DNA of 10,000 nucleotides from Symbiodinium natans (GCA_905221605.1 CAJNDS010002137.1:469351-479350); one strand, 5' to 3'; positions 1 to 7,368 are shown, counted from the first letter of the stretch. The notes: generated from the letters alone by a model not told the origin. Numbers and translations: made by a program.

Positions 1-1
1 C

Positions 2-32
<31 letters not shown>

Positions 33-131
33 CACACACAACAACACACACACACACAACAACACACACACACACATCAACACACACAACAACACACACA
101 ACAACGCACACACACACACAACAACACACAC

Positions 132-132
<1 letters not shown>
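1..132. repeat. Mixed (CAA)n / (CA)n microsatellite
   Basis: The window opens with ten CAA units. Stretches of CA dinucleotides follow, interrupted by CAA pairs and by single changes (a T near 77, a G near 106). The alternation of two- and three-base units looks like repeated slippage and is continuous with the pure CAA tract that follows. The tract probably extends beyond the left edge. Confidence 0.97.

Positions 133-225
<93 letters not shown>
133..225. repeat. Perfect (CAA)31 trinucleotide array
   Basis: Thirty-one uninterrupted CAA units. The purity suggests a young, length-variable microsatellite. On the minus strand it reads as GTT and gives a run of valines in an open frame (77-571), which I treat as a by-product of a repeat without stops. 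Confidence 0.98.
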
Positions 226-230
226 ACAAC

Positions 231-450
231 AACCAACAACAACCAACAACAACCAACAACAAACAACAACAAACAACAACAAACAACAACAAACAACAAC
301 AAACAACAACAAACAACAACAAACAACAACAAACAACAACCAACAACACCAAACAACAACAAACAACAACAAACAACAACAAACAACAACAAGCAACAAC
401 AAACAACAGCAAACAACAGCAAGCAACAGCAAGCAACAGCAAGCAACAGC
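231..450. repeat. Decamer minisatellite, 22 units in register
   Basis: Twenty-two consecutive 10-base units in perfect register. From left to right they are three AACCAACAAC, eight AAACAACAAC, one divergent unit at 341, four more AAACAACAAC, AAGCAACAAC, two AAACAACAGC and three AAGCAACAGC, fading into AAGCATACAG. The unit looks like a one-base extension of three CAA triplets, so the array was probably seeded by the adjacent CAA tract. Because ten is not a multiple of three, the minus strand reads as a 30-base (10-residue) Cys/Leu/Phe/Val repeat. Confidence 0.97.
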
Positions 451-588
451 AAGCATACAGCAAGCATATAGCACATTGTAATCTAGCAGAAGATCTTGGA
501 CTCGAGACTATAGTAGACCACAGCAGAAGATGGATGAACTCTCCACTATGCCATATGCTGCTGTACGCCATATACTCTAGAAAGTATA

Positions 589-894
589 CTACACGCTAGT
601 GCAGCAAAGATGGGCTTGGCAGATCAAGGATTGACTTTCGTGAAGATTGCGCCTCATCCTCCGAGTACTGGGCCATGCTCTGCATGTAATTCCGCGCCTG
701 CACACCGTGGTACACCGTCCGTCGTCTGAATGTGCAGTGCATGGTGAAGTTTGTTGTGCTAGCATAGACTGCCGAACGTAGTTTAGTATGATGCCAGTCT
801 GCCACGTGCTCTTGTACGACGATTCAATTGTGCCATAAGCAATTGCAAAAACACACTGTTGATGGAACCTGTGCTCCAACAAGTCCCACATCAC
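589..894 (-). pseudogene. Possible decayed retroelement integrase fragment
   Basis: This lies in unique sequence right of the decamer array. A 101-codon minus-strand frame overlaps a second frame, 596-805, that continues upstream without a stop. The second frame contains ADWHHTKL then AVYA then, after a fixed gap, YHGVQAR. This loosely follows the tail of Ty3/gypsy integrase cores (W-L-A-FAYN, a short helix, then a YG-R motif). The first frame offers a competing, equally loose match, so at least one is coincidence. No catalytic aspartate or glutamate can be identified, nor any LTR or zinc knuckle. Unassigned unique sequence is the default alternative. Confidence 0.15.
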
Positions 895-899
895 CCATG

Positions 900-1290
900 G
901 AAGTTTCTGACGGTAGGGGCATCCCCTTAGCGTGGTCCAAAGATTGAGGACCCTTCAGATCAGGGACACATGGACGCTGTTCTGGCTCCACACAGCTTCC
1001 AAATCTTGGTTAAACGGCGCAGCAGTCTCAAAAATCACAGTAGAGCCGCTGCAGCCTGAAACTGTCTCTCAGGACTTTGAAGTGAAGATGCACAGGCCAA
1101 AGTCTAGTTTGGGCTCTGGTGTTGCCTGAAGCCTCCTGCACAGCCGTGCCACCCTAGCCGGCAAAACCCTCCCAAGCCACCTCAAGAAACCACAAGAAAT
1201 CACAAAACCCTCACACCCCAGAACCCCCAGCGCTCTAAAACGCTACTGCAAAGCCTGCAAAGCCTGACAGGCATTTTTCAGAGACTCTTA
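900..1290. other. Unassigned stretch, C/A-rich at its right end
   Basis: No convincing gene. A 65-codon plus-strand frame (932-1129) looks like chance. From about 1140 the plus strand becomes rich in C and A, with broken CCCT- and AAACCC-like words. This could be eroded telomeric repeat leading into the clean array at 1291. Confidence 0.5.
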
Positions 1291-1339
1291 CCCTAAACCC
1301 TAAACCCTAAACCCTAAACCCTAAACCCTAAACCCTAAA
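1291..1339 (-). repeat. Interstitial telomeric array, (CCCTAAA)7
   Basis: Seven perfect CCCTAAA units on the plus strand, so the G-rich strand is the minus strand. The array sits immediately upstream of a pyrimidine-rich stretch and of the candidate exon at 1378. It contains CTAAAC words that resemble a branch point. Confidence 0.97.
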
Positions 1340-1377
1340 CTCTTGCCCACGTTTTCTTTTGCTGTGGGGGGGGCCAG

Positions 1378-1583
1378 GAGGCCTTGGAGCGTTGGCTGCA
1401 AGCCCAAAACGCGCCCTCGCTGATCCCCTTCGTTGCCGCGATTCCCTGCGCAACATCGGCATTCCGCGGGTTTTCTTGGGGGGGGGGGGGGGCCTCGACG
1501 CTTTTCTTAGGGCTTTTTGTCAGGTGGGGCTCAGGGTTGTGCAGCAGGGGGGCTTCCGAGTGACGAAGTTTTTTGAAATCTGG
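1378..1583 (+). CDS. Candidate internal exon between telomeric arrays
   Basis: I do not recognise the product. The segment follows the CCCTAAA array, a pyrimidine-rich stretch, a G8 run and CCAG, which could be a 3' splice site. It begins EALERWLQAQNAPSLIPFVA and stays open in that frame through 31 codons with 23 G/C third bases. A 15-base G run (1478-1492) follows. Right of it the same frame soon meets a stop, but a shifted frame from 1494 reads LDAFLRAFCQVGL and on to FFEIW. It ends exactly where GTTTAG of the next array begins (1584), a possible donor. One more G in the run would join the two halves, so this may be a homopolymer length error, a real frameshift or chance. The minus-strand reading is arginine-rich and less convincing. 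Confidence 0.35.
1478..1492. repeat. G15 homopolymer run
   Basis: Fifteen consecutive G on the plus strand, between two halves of an open segment that lie in different frames. Runs like this are prone both to sequencing error and to real slippage. Confidence 0.97.
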
Positions 1584-1584
1584 G

Positions 1585-1598
1585 TTTAGGGTTTAGGG
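1585..1598 (+). repeat. Short telomeric array, (TTTAGGG)2
   Basis: Two TTTAGGG units followed by extra G. The orientation is opposite to the array at 1291, so the two face outward around 1340-1584, as telomeres do on a chromosome. Confidence 0.9.
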
Positions 1599-2175
1599 GG
1601 GAGGGCTCCGGAGAGCTTCCTGAAAATCAAGGCGACGAATGATAATCATGGGAACTTGAGCAGTTCTTACACGAATTAAGCCTTGTTGTGGTCCTATGGA
1701 ATACTGTTCCTGCAATACTTCTTTAAAGGGCTACGAACATACACGACAGAAATCGTACTCCGCAGCAGAAGGCCTGCATCACCTAGCCGCCATCCGCGTC
1801 CTCTCAACTCTCGGATGCTCGGGGACTTGGCACCACGCGAACTGAGGTTTAAGGGTCCCCGGACGCACAGGGGCCTGCACCATCTTGGCATTGAAGGTGT
1901 GGTAGCAGGGGTTCGTTTCCGCGATCTGGCCACTGAAGCTGGCGGGGCTCTCCAGAAACCTGGGGGCAGCGACGAAGGCAACGGGAAAAAGCAAATTGGG
2001 GTTGTGAAGTCCTGGCTTCGACGAACACGTTGCGGGGCTGGGACTTATGAGATTGTACAGGTCTTGTCGGTGCGGCGGCGGATATGGAAACCAACTTCGG
2101 AGGGGAGAATTGACAATTCGGCTTTCGGCAAGTTGTTGTTTCTTGTATCCGGCACCTTGTTTCAACAGAAGCAGC
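1599..2175. other. No supported gene
   Basis: A 209-codon plus-strand frame (1683-2312) and two minus-strand frames (1779-2198, 1849-2196) overlap here. The plus frame starts at TTG, has no ATG in its first 44 codons, is rich in Arg, and runs through the CA microsatellite as a His-Thr repeat. Having three open frames over the same bases argues for a stop-poor stretch, not a gene. Confidence 0.4.
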
Positions 2176-2197
2176 CACACACACACACACACACACA
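2176..2197. repeat. (CA)11 microsatellite
   Basis: Eleven perfect CA units. Confidence 0.97.
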
Positions 2198-3290
2198 TCG
2201 AAGCCCTCAGTTGGAGAGGGCTGGAAAAACTCCCCTAGTTTGCACCAGAAGACCTCCAGGGAGCACCCGACGTTGCAATACTACAGACTATGCAGTAGGC
2301 TTTAAAGATTAGACTGTTGTGCTTCGAAGTTGCGCGATGTTTATCTACTTAAGGTCCAATACCTCCGGCTGAATCTTACATGCATTGAAATGCCATGGAG
2401 CATGCAATATCCTGTGGCTGTCTCGCTAGTTCTCATACGCATCCCATGGGTTGAATTTTGCTGTCATTGCCCTGCATTCAAGATGTGGGTATCTCGCACC
2501 CGCAAGGGCTCTACAACCACTCCCCACGAAGCAGCGAAGAAAATCCTGGCGCATCGCTGAAGCCGGAAAGCAAAAATCGTAAGTATGCAGCCGTAAACCT
2601 GGGAAAACGATGGCCATCAAAAATCTAAGCATCCTTGTGAACTCCGAGCCCAACCCACAAGCCGAAACCCGCGGTGTACTACTCAAATGCCAGAACCCCA
2701 AACGTTCGTCCTCTTCGAGTCTTCGAATCTCATAGAACACTAGGTGCTTGGGGCGCAGATTGTCTCAAAATGCTGCTATCACGTGCTTTCCTCACTTAAA
2801 GCCTTGCGCACTTGCACTCGCCCACTTCTCTTCTGCTTCCGGAAGTGAAGGAGTCTACAGCTCACGCTTCTCAAGTATTCTTCCGGTACTTCTTGGGATG
2901 TTCCCCTTCTCTGCCGCTGCCTGTGATGGTTGACCAACGATCTTACCATCGCCCTGCGTGCATGAACATGACAATACGAACAGGTCGCTTGCTACCCCAA
3001 ACTCCAAGAAACAAATGTCCCTGAACCACCAAGGCTTTACTTGCGGAAGGAGGCGCTCTGGACTGCAGTACGCCGCGTAGTTGGGCTGCACGGCCCGGAA
3101 CTCCAGGAGCTTTGGGTACGTCGGCTTCTTCGAGGGGAAAGGGCTCTTGACCTCACAAAGGGACGGCTTCCCCTTTGGGGGATGTTGGAAAAAGAGGGAG
3201 CGCGGGCGCAGGAGGCGTTTTGACTTTGATACGGCACGGTGCTCTCCGGAGCAGCCGAGGGTAGAGCTTTAGCTTAATAATCCGTGAAGT
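2198..3290. other. Long stretch without a recognisable gene
   Basis: Only short overlapping frames on both strands. I see no repeat array, RNA gene or family motif. A purine-rich section lies near 3130-3215. Confidence 0.5.
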
Positions 3291-3470
3291 GCCATACAAG
3301 AATGTCAGCAAAAGCAGCCGCAACAGCTGCCATCACGACAGCAGAGCAACAGAAAGCATGGCCAAAAGGATGGTAGAACAGTGGAGCATTAACTGGCTCG
3401 TCCCTCGAGATGGTATCCTTCTATCGTTAACTTCAGTTAAGGCGAAGCCCCAAAATGAAGCTGCGGCGGC
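3290..3470 (+). pseudogene. Weak integrase-core-like remnant
   Basis: One plus-strand frame reads ATAAITTAE (about 3315-3350). A neighbouring frame, from ATG 3358, reads MAKRMVEQW, then LVPRDGILLS. The order resembles the part of retroelement integrases that runs T-A-x-x-A/V-A-x-x-L-V-x-x-W, then G-V-P-R-x-I-x-S-D-x-G. The diagnostic aspartate and glycine after the serine are absent, and the match needs a frame change. It could equally be chance. No LTR, reverse transcriptase or RNase H motif is visible nearby. Confidence 0.18.
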
Positions 3471-3593
3471 ATTGGTTTAGGGTCCTGAAGATGGTAACTT
3501 GTGCTCATGGCCCCAAACTCCCAACTCAAAACCGGGAGCCCTGTCCACGAGCAACCTGACGCAAAGGCTGAAGAACACAAGGACCAAGGAACT

Positions 3594-3603
3594 CCCCCCC
3601 CCC
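3594..3603. repeat. C10 homopolymer run
   Basis: Ten consecutive C on the plus strand. No candidate exon was found at a suitable distance on either side. Confidence 0.95.
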
Positions 3604-3718
3604 ACACCATGGACTGCCGACTGTCTTCTCGAGCGCCGAAAAGCCATGCACTTGTGACAAAGACCCCAAAAGACGCCAAAGAAGCCCGAGCTGCACTAGG
3701 AGGATGAGAACAACTCAC

Positions 3719-3795
3719 ATCCTCTCCCGGCCTTGGGCTGACTTTCCGAGGCCAGAGGCCGAATGGCCGTTGCCGAGATCGGGCCGCCGGTGATC
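3719..3795 (-). CDS. Candidate small exon with a GTGAGT donor
   Basis: Minus-strand frame reading ITGGPISATAIRPLASESQP, about 25 codons, with G/C-ending codons in its first part. It is followed at 3718 by GTGAGT, a consensus-like 5' splice site. The left boundary, CTAAG before GATCACC, is only a moderate acceptor. It lies downstream, in the same sense, of the two stronger minus-strand frames at 4025-4366 and could belong to the same gene. Product not recognised, and chance is a real possibility at this length. Confidence 0.22.
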
Positions 3796-3904
3796 CTTAG
3801 ATCCGAAGGCAACCAAGATGTTCTTCTAGGATTTAGCTGCGAAATATTCAGAACACACAGTTTTGGTTGACCGTGCTGTCTGATACTGTGGTATCATGAC
3901 CTAA

Positions 3905-4020
3905 GTACTGCTACTGCTACTACTTCTACTACGACTACCGCTACTGCCGCGACTGTCTACTGAGTCTGCTGCTACACTGCTACTTCGACTGATACTACAG
4001 CAACGACTATCACTCCTACC
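3905..4020. repeat. Degenerate CTACTG / CAGTAG trinucleotide block
   Basis: About 115 bases of imperfect CTA, CTG and CTT triplets on the plus strand, read on the minus strand as AGTAGCAG-type words. It begins a few bases after a possible donor (GTGTGA at 4030 on the minus strand), so it may be intron. If translated it gives serine/arginine-rich peptide. Blocks of this kind are common in coccidian introns and untranslated regions. Confidence 0.85.
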
Positions 4021-4024
4021 ATGA

Positions 4025-4147
4025 TCACACCACGCAGATGTTGGCGGCGAGCGTCTCCACCGGCGAGAGGGCGCCGCTGTGGATCGTGTAGAGCGCATGC
4101 TTCCCGTTACGGAGGAGCCAGTTGCCGGTGAACCTCGCGTTGCGGCT
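4025..4147 (-). CDS. Coding segment with 95% G/C third positions, product unknown
   Basis: Forty codons beginning SRNARFTGNWLLRNG and ending NICVV before TGA. Thirty-eight of forty third bases are G or C, against about half of first bases. Read the other way, first positions would be 95% G/C, which is unnatural, so the minus strand is the coding one. The left border, TGCACAG before AGC, fits a 3' splice site. At the right end either TGA is the true stop or GTGTGA (from 4030) is a donor leading into the trinucleotide block. I do not recognise the family. The frame aligned codon-for-codon on the opposite strand is also open, which is a shadow effect. Codon bias is much stronger than in the other candidate exons of the window. 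Confidence 0.5.
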   Translation of the reverse strand, partial: SRNARFTGNWLLRNGKHALYTIHSGALSPVETLAANICVV

Positions 4148-4255
4148 CTGTGCACTTAAGAGGCATCTCCCACCGCATGTCGACACTAAGGCTTCGCTTA
4201 GCAGCTGCAGCTTAGCTCAAGGGTCTACACAAATTACCCAAAAAAAGAAGCACCC

Positions 4256-4366
4256 TCAAAAGCTGCCCTCAAGCGGCTTGTTCCAGACCAGCGTGTAGTT
4301 GAGGTCCGAGTTGGTACCCGGCGCCCCCAGGACCCCGATGGCCGTCTTCTTGTAGAGGGGCGCCCC
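4256..4366 (-). CDS. Coding segment with 92% G/C third positions, product unknown
   Basis: Thirty-six codons and TGA, reading GAPLYKKTAIGVLGA then NYTLVWNKPLEGSF. Thirty-three of thirty-six third bases are G or C. The frame stays open upstream to about 4470 without ATG, but that part lacks the codon bias, so the coding part probably begins near AAAG/GGGC at 4366. It lies 108 bases upstream of the similar segment at 4147 in the same sense. Each ends in its own TGA, and I found no canonical donor that joins them without losing biased codons. They may be two last exons, exons joined by a non-GT donor, or pieces of a broken gene. No family recognised. Confidence 0.48.
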   Translation of the reverse strand, partial: GAPLYKKTAIGVLGAPGTNSDLNYTLVWNKPLEGSF

Positions 4367-5251
4367 TTTACGGCGAGTTGTTTTGCGAGGGAAGGGGGTG
4401 CATTTTAGGGGATGTGCAGAAGATCGGTCTACCCAGTACTGATCACGACTATCCCCCTCTTCCCTACTTTAGTCACCTGACCCGCTCCTCAACCTTGAGT
4501 AGCAGCTTCAAAGGCGGATGTTGACTGAATGCCCCTTTGTGTGCCCATGCCCTTTTTGGTCCCCAGATGTCCGCGGCATGCTTGGCTTTGGCTGCATCGG
4601 GTGCCCAGAAGGGAAAGTCACTTTTGTCGACCAATGCCCGGATACCCCCCTAGGATCCATACCAAACGCCCGGAAAGCTCCCTGCCTCGAACCTCCGGAT
4701 GTTTCAGAAACCCGATCCCAGCCGAGACAAGTGTTGATATGGGAAGAGCTGGGGAACTATCCGAACCTTGAGCCTTGTGAGCCAATAAGTCCCTAAACGT
4801 TTCTGGACACCTTGCGACGAACTTCAACCCAACAAGGTTCTGGATCCGAATTGCTTTGAGCGCGCCGTCGCCTGTGGAGCCCATTTCCGTGGGGCAGTAG
4901 TAGCCTTCGAAGCCAAGATACCTTAAAACAGTCTCTCACGGGGCTGCGGCTGCAAACCAGGCATCGGCCCGGCTCTTCAGTCGAACAGCTTGAGCATCGA
5001 AGGCCAGACATGATGCGCTTTTTCCGAGGCAAGTGGAGCCAATGGTGAATTCTCAGACCGCACGACTACCCGTGATGAGTTGCCTACTTGTGTTGCGCCG
5101 TGCTTTTGTCGGCGGCTTGGGGGCTTCCGCTGGGTGACAAAACCTGAAAGGCCCCCGCCCCTGAAGCATGGGGGGAGGGGGGGAAAGGGGAATCTTCAAA
5201 GATTGCCGAATCCTCTTTTGGAATGCCCGAAAACAGCTCTCTTTGCAATAG
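4367..5251. other. No supported gene
   Basis: Plus-strand frame 4518-4796 (92 codons) and minus-strand frames 4618-4884 and 4793-5032 overlap, and none shows a motif or codon bias. On the minus strand, 5160-5190 is a pyrimidine tract running into CTTCAG, which could be a 3' splice site. Confidence 0.45.
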
Positions 5252-5358
5252 GGTCCCAGCCCTGCCCTCCAACCCACGAAAAGAAAGGACCAAAACTTTT
5301 GGAATGGCAGAGCAATTATAGTGTAGGGCCTTGGGTGCAAGCCGTGCTAGGCCTCCAG
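5252..5358 (+). CDS. Candidate exon ending at CAG|GTTTAG of a telomeric array
   Basis: The frame reads SQPCPPTHEKKGPKLLEWQ and on to PWVQAVLGLQ, stopping only when it enters the array. CTCCAG followed by GTTTAG at 5359 is a good match to a 5' splice site, and CTCTCTTTGCAATAG before 5252 is a reasonable pyrimidine-rich acceptor. The same frame is open back to ATG 5080, so the true left end is uncertain. The minus strand is also open (5053-5340), which weakens the call. Product not recognised. Confidence 0.28.
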
Positions 5359-5359
5359 G

Positions 5360-5451
5360 TTTAGGGTTTAGGGTTTCGGGTTTAGGGTTTCGACTCTCAC
5401 AGTTTAGGGTTTAGGGTTTAGTGTTTAGGGTTTCGGGTTTAGGGTTTAGGG
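5360..5451 (+). repeat. Degenerate telomeric array, TTTAGGG with TTTCGGG variants
   Basis: About twelve heptamers in two blocks separated by a 12-base break (CGACTCTCAC and neighbours). Variants include TTTCGGG at 5374 and 5431 and TTTAGTG at 5417. The decay suggests an older array than those at 7206 or 9193. Confidence 0.95.
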
Positions 5452-5597
5452 GGTTGGCTGCTAATTGCTGCCACGCCGCGGGTTCGCAGCTCGTCCGTAG
5501 GGCATGAGCGAAGCACCCATCGGCCGGAGGAAACGACAGCAGCCCACTTTGAACTCAGAGGTGGGGAGCGGCTCTTGTGGTGGTTTAGGGCTTCGGG
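5450..5597 (+). CDS. Candidate exon between two G-strand arrays
   Basis: Directly after TTTAG of the previous array, one plus frame is open for more than 70 codons. It reads GWLLIAATPRVRSSSVG, then EETTAAHFELRGGERLLWWF, and reaches the degenerate array at 5584, where GTGTAG could serve as a donor. The minus strand is also open here (5439-5780, 113 codons), so strand is uncertain. No family recognised. The main support is position between arrays. Confidence 0.22.
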
Positions 5598-5604
5598 TGT
5601 AGGG
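5584..5604 (+). repeat. Eroded telomeric trimer
   Basis: TTTAGGG, CTTCGGG, TGTAGGG in tandem: three heptamers with one to two changes each. Confidence 0.75.
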
Positions 5605-5832
5605 TTTTTGTTTCCAGCCGCACTGCCCACACAGTTTTGCCGATGCTCTTGTAATGTCGATTTTCCAGTCCTACCCCCAGCTCGCTGACCACGCCAGCCG
5701 TCACCCTTGTCACACAATAATTCGATATGCACTTCGAGATTACATCCAGTACGACAAGACGTGCATACACGACAGCTCACCGCGCACAGCTGGGTCAGGG
5801 AACAAAATTCAGACCTTTCCTAACACTCAGAA

Positions 5833-5864
5833 TTTAGGGCTTTGGGGATGTTTAAGGTTTCGGG
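5833..5864 (+). repeat. Highly eroded telomeric remnant
   Basis: TTTAGGG, TTTGGGG, a GTTTAAGG word and TTTCGGG, with one- or two-base insertions between units. Confidence 0.6.
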
Positions 5865-7016
5865 TCCGCTGGAACTTGGACTTCAGTCGACCACCCTTAC
5901 CTTCCAAGGCCGGGCCAAAGCAGCAAGGCTTAACGGCCACTTTTGGGGCCCTAAGATGTGAGTTGAGAGCGGACGCCATCATTCTATTTCAGCCTTGCCC
6001 TGCAGAGTGCCGTGGGCAACTTCTGCCACAGCAAGTGCAGTTCAGCGCTTCGAAGCCCCAACACGAGACAAAACAGAGCGAAGGGTGATGTTTTGCATGA
6101 TTCCAAGGCATAGGTAGAGACCCTTGAATTCTGTTGGGCCAATGCTTTGCAACACATTTGTACATTGTGCCGTAAGCTGTCAGGCTCTGCCTGGTTCTCG
6201 CTGTAGCTGATGGCATTCACCACGTGACCCACAGTGCAATGCGGCTTTGAGGGCTGCTCGCAGAAGCCGATCAAGGTCGTCCTTTTCAGAAGTGGCAGGG
6301 AGCTTTTGGGATGAAGGTTTAGATAGTAGAGGGAGCTTGTCGAAACGGCTCCTGACAAGCTACACAAACCTGTACAATCTCCATGTGCAGAGCTGAAGAA
6401 TGAGGCTACCTTGGATAGGAAAATGCAAGCTGCGTCGGAAAGATGCCGTTTACGCGGATGTCGACCCAGGCATTTGCCAAACGGTAGAAATCATCCAACC
6501 TTCATCACCAGACGAAGATCTCATGCCCCAATATAGCCTGACTCTGCAGTACTACTGTACAAAATATCCGTTAAAACAGAGCGCTGCCAAACCACTAAAC
6601 ACTAGCCAAAAAAGAACTGACCAGAGTCCAGATGAATCCCCACACATCGGCGGCGCTCAGAAATCCCGTCCTCCGACACAGGACCCGAAGGCCAGTCCTT
6701 GCTACAGAGACCACATGGTGAGAAGACACAATTTCCTGAAGGGCAAGTTCGGGTGTCGGATGTTTTTTCTGCATACTGCATACCCCTTTTGTAGCAAACG
6801 GTTGTGGTTCAAGAATGCATTAAGCTTTTGCACCAGAACCCAACCCACCAAGGAAGTGGTTTGGCGTAGACGTCCTTGAACATTCCACCTTGCCGACGTC
6901 AATAACTACAGGTGCTCTTCTCTCTTGTAAGTAACTTGACGAAGCCTTCCTAAGAAAGATGTGAGAAAGGGATGCAAAAAAAAAACCCTCCCTCCCCCCC
7001 CCCAATTTCCCCCGCC
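5865..7016. other. Mostly unassigned; one open frame of chance length
   Basis: The longest frame is 6400-6879 on the plus strand, 159 codons from ATG. It has no recognisable domain, signal peptide, membrane segment or codon bias. In a 10 kb window a frame of this length is roughly expected once by chance, so I do not call it a gene. Minus-strand frames 5984-6367 and 5989-6216 overlap the repeat-like section at 6118-6236. The right end (6976-7016) is A10 followed by C-rich sequence leading into an array. Confidence 0.45.
6118..6240 (-). repeat. Possible diverged copy of sequence at 781-890
   Basis: ATTGTGCCGTAAGC at 6164 matches ATTGTGCCATAAGC at 827 with one change. Collinear short blocks flank it in both places: GCCA..TGCT..TTG before, TGATGG and then a GT-CCCACA word after. 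Spacing differs by insertions. It may be an old dispersed element, and the match is too short to be sure. Confidence 0.25.
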
Positions 7017-7086
7017 CCCTAAACCCTAAACCCTACACCCTAAACCCTCAACCCTCAACCCTCAACCCTAAACCCTAAACCCTACA
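7017..7086 (-). repeat. Telomeric array, ten CCCTAAA-type units
   Basis: Ten heptamers in register on the plus strand as CCCTAAA. CCCTCAA occurs three times in a row (7045-7065) and CCCTACA twice, including the last unit. The block of three identical variants points to local duplication within the array. Poly-C tracts lie on both sides. Confidence 0.95.
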
Positions 7087-7102
7087 CCCCCCCCCCCCCC
7101 CC
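7087..7102. repeat. C16 run, possible polypyrimidine tract
   Basis: Sixteen C directly after the array and 16 bases before CAG at 7116-7118. With the array's CTAAA words it could form a 3' splice site for the segment at 7119. A similar run of ten C (6994-7003) lies left of the array. Confidence 0.9.
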
Positions 7103-7118
7103 AAATTCCCTCGCCCAG

Positions 7119-7211
7119 TGGATAGAAGACCAGGTCTGGCAAGCCACCAGTTGCGAGGGCCTCCGGCAGTCGAGTTGTGCCTCACCTCATTCTTCACTCG
7201 CTGTCTTTAGG
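7119..7211 (+). CDS. Candidate 31-codon exon bracketed by telomeric arrays
   Basis: After CGCCCAG, one frame reads WIEDQVWQATSCEGLRQ and on to SSLAVFR, ending at AGG before GTTTAG, the start of the next array. The left border has C16 as a pyrimidine tract, and the right border matches the AG|GT donor pattern. A second plus frame is also open through the same bases, and third-position G/C is only 18 of 31. The call rests on the borders and on the parallel with 1378-1583, which has the same order: C-strand array, pyrimidine run, CAG, open segment, GTTTAG. Product not recognised. Confidence 0.28.
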
Positions 7212-7317
7212 GTTTAGGGTTTAGGGTTTAGAGTTTAGGGTTTAGGGTTTAGGGTTTGGGGTTTAGGGTTTAGGGTTTAGGGTTTAGGGTTTAGGGTTTA
7301 GGGTTTAGGGTTTAGGG
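7206..7317 (+). repeat. Telomeric array, 16 TTTAGGG units
   Basis: Sixteen heptamers in register, with two variants: TTTAGAG at 7227 and TTTGGGG at 7255. It ends in TTTATAG. It faces outward relative to the C-strand array at 7017. Confidence 0.98.
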
Positions 7318-7368
7318 TTTATAGCCAGTCAAACTTCTGGCTCAGAAATATTAACGCTGCATTTGCAG

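Noticed and set aside
1-475. CRISPR array
   Set aside because: The repeats are contiguous simple sequence with no unique spacers.
77-571. 164-codon minus-strand frame with Cys/Leu/Phe/Val repeats and poly-Val
   Set aside because: It is the translation of the decamer and CAA arrays, which lack stops on that strand. Only the first 33 or so residues are non-repetitive and they show no motif.
1334-1474. Minus-strand reading of the first telomere-bracketed segment
   Set aside because: It has a C15 tract and AAG before it, but the peptide is strongly Arg-rich and the plus strand reads better.
1683-2312. 209-codon plus-strand frame
   Set aside because: TTG start, no early ATG, runs through a CA microsatellite, two minus frames open over the same bases, and no family resemblance. 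A frame of this length is only mildly unexpected in a stop-poor, GC-rich stretch.
3901-4155. 84-codon minus-strand Ser/Arg-rich frame
   Set aside because: It combines an off-frame reading of the G/C-third-position coding patch with translation of the trinucleotide block.
4765-4785. GGCTCAAG on the minus strand, as in the 3' end of the dinoflagellate spliced leader
   Set aside because: Only eight or nine bases match and the preceding part of the leader is absent, so it does not support a dinoflagellate origin.
5478-5500. GGGTTCGCAGC, resembling a tRNA T-loop / B box
   Set aside because: The flanking bases do not pair into a T-stem, and no A box or acceptor stem is found at the right distance.
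6400-6879. 159-codon plus-strand frame from ATG
   Set aside because: Length is about what chance gives in 10 kb, with no codon bias and no recognisable domain.
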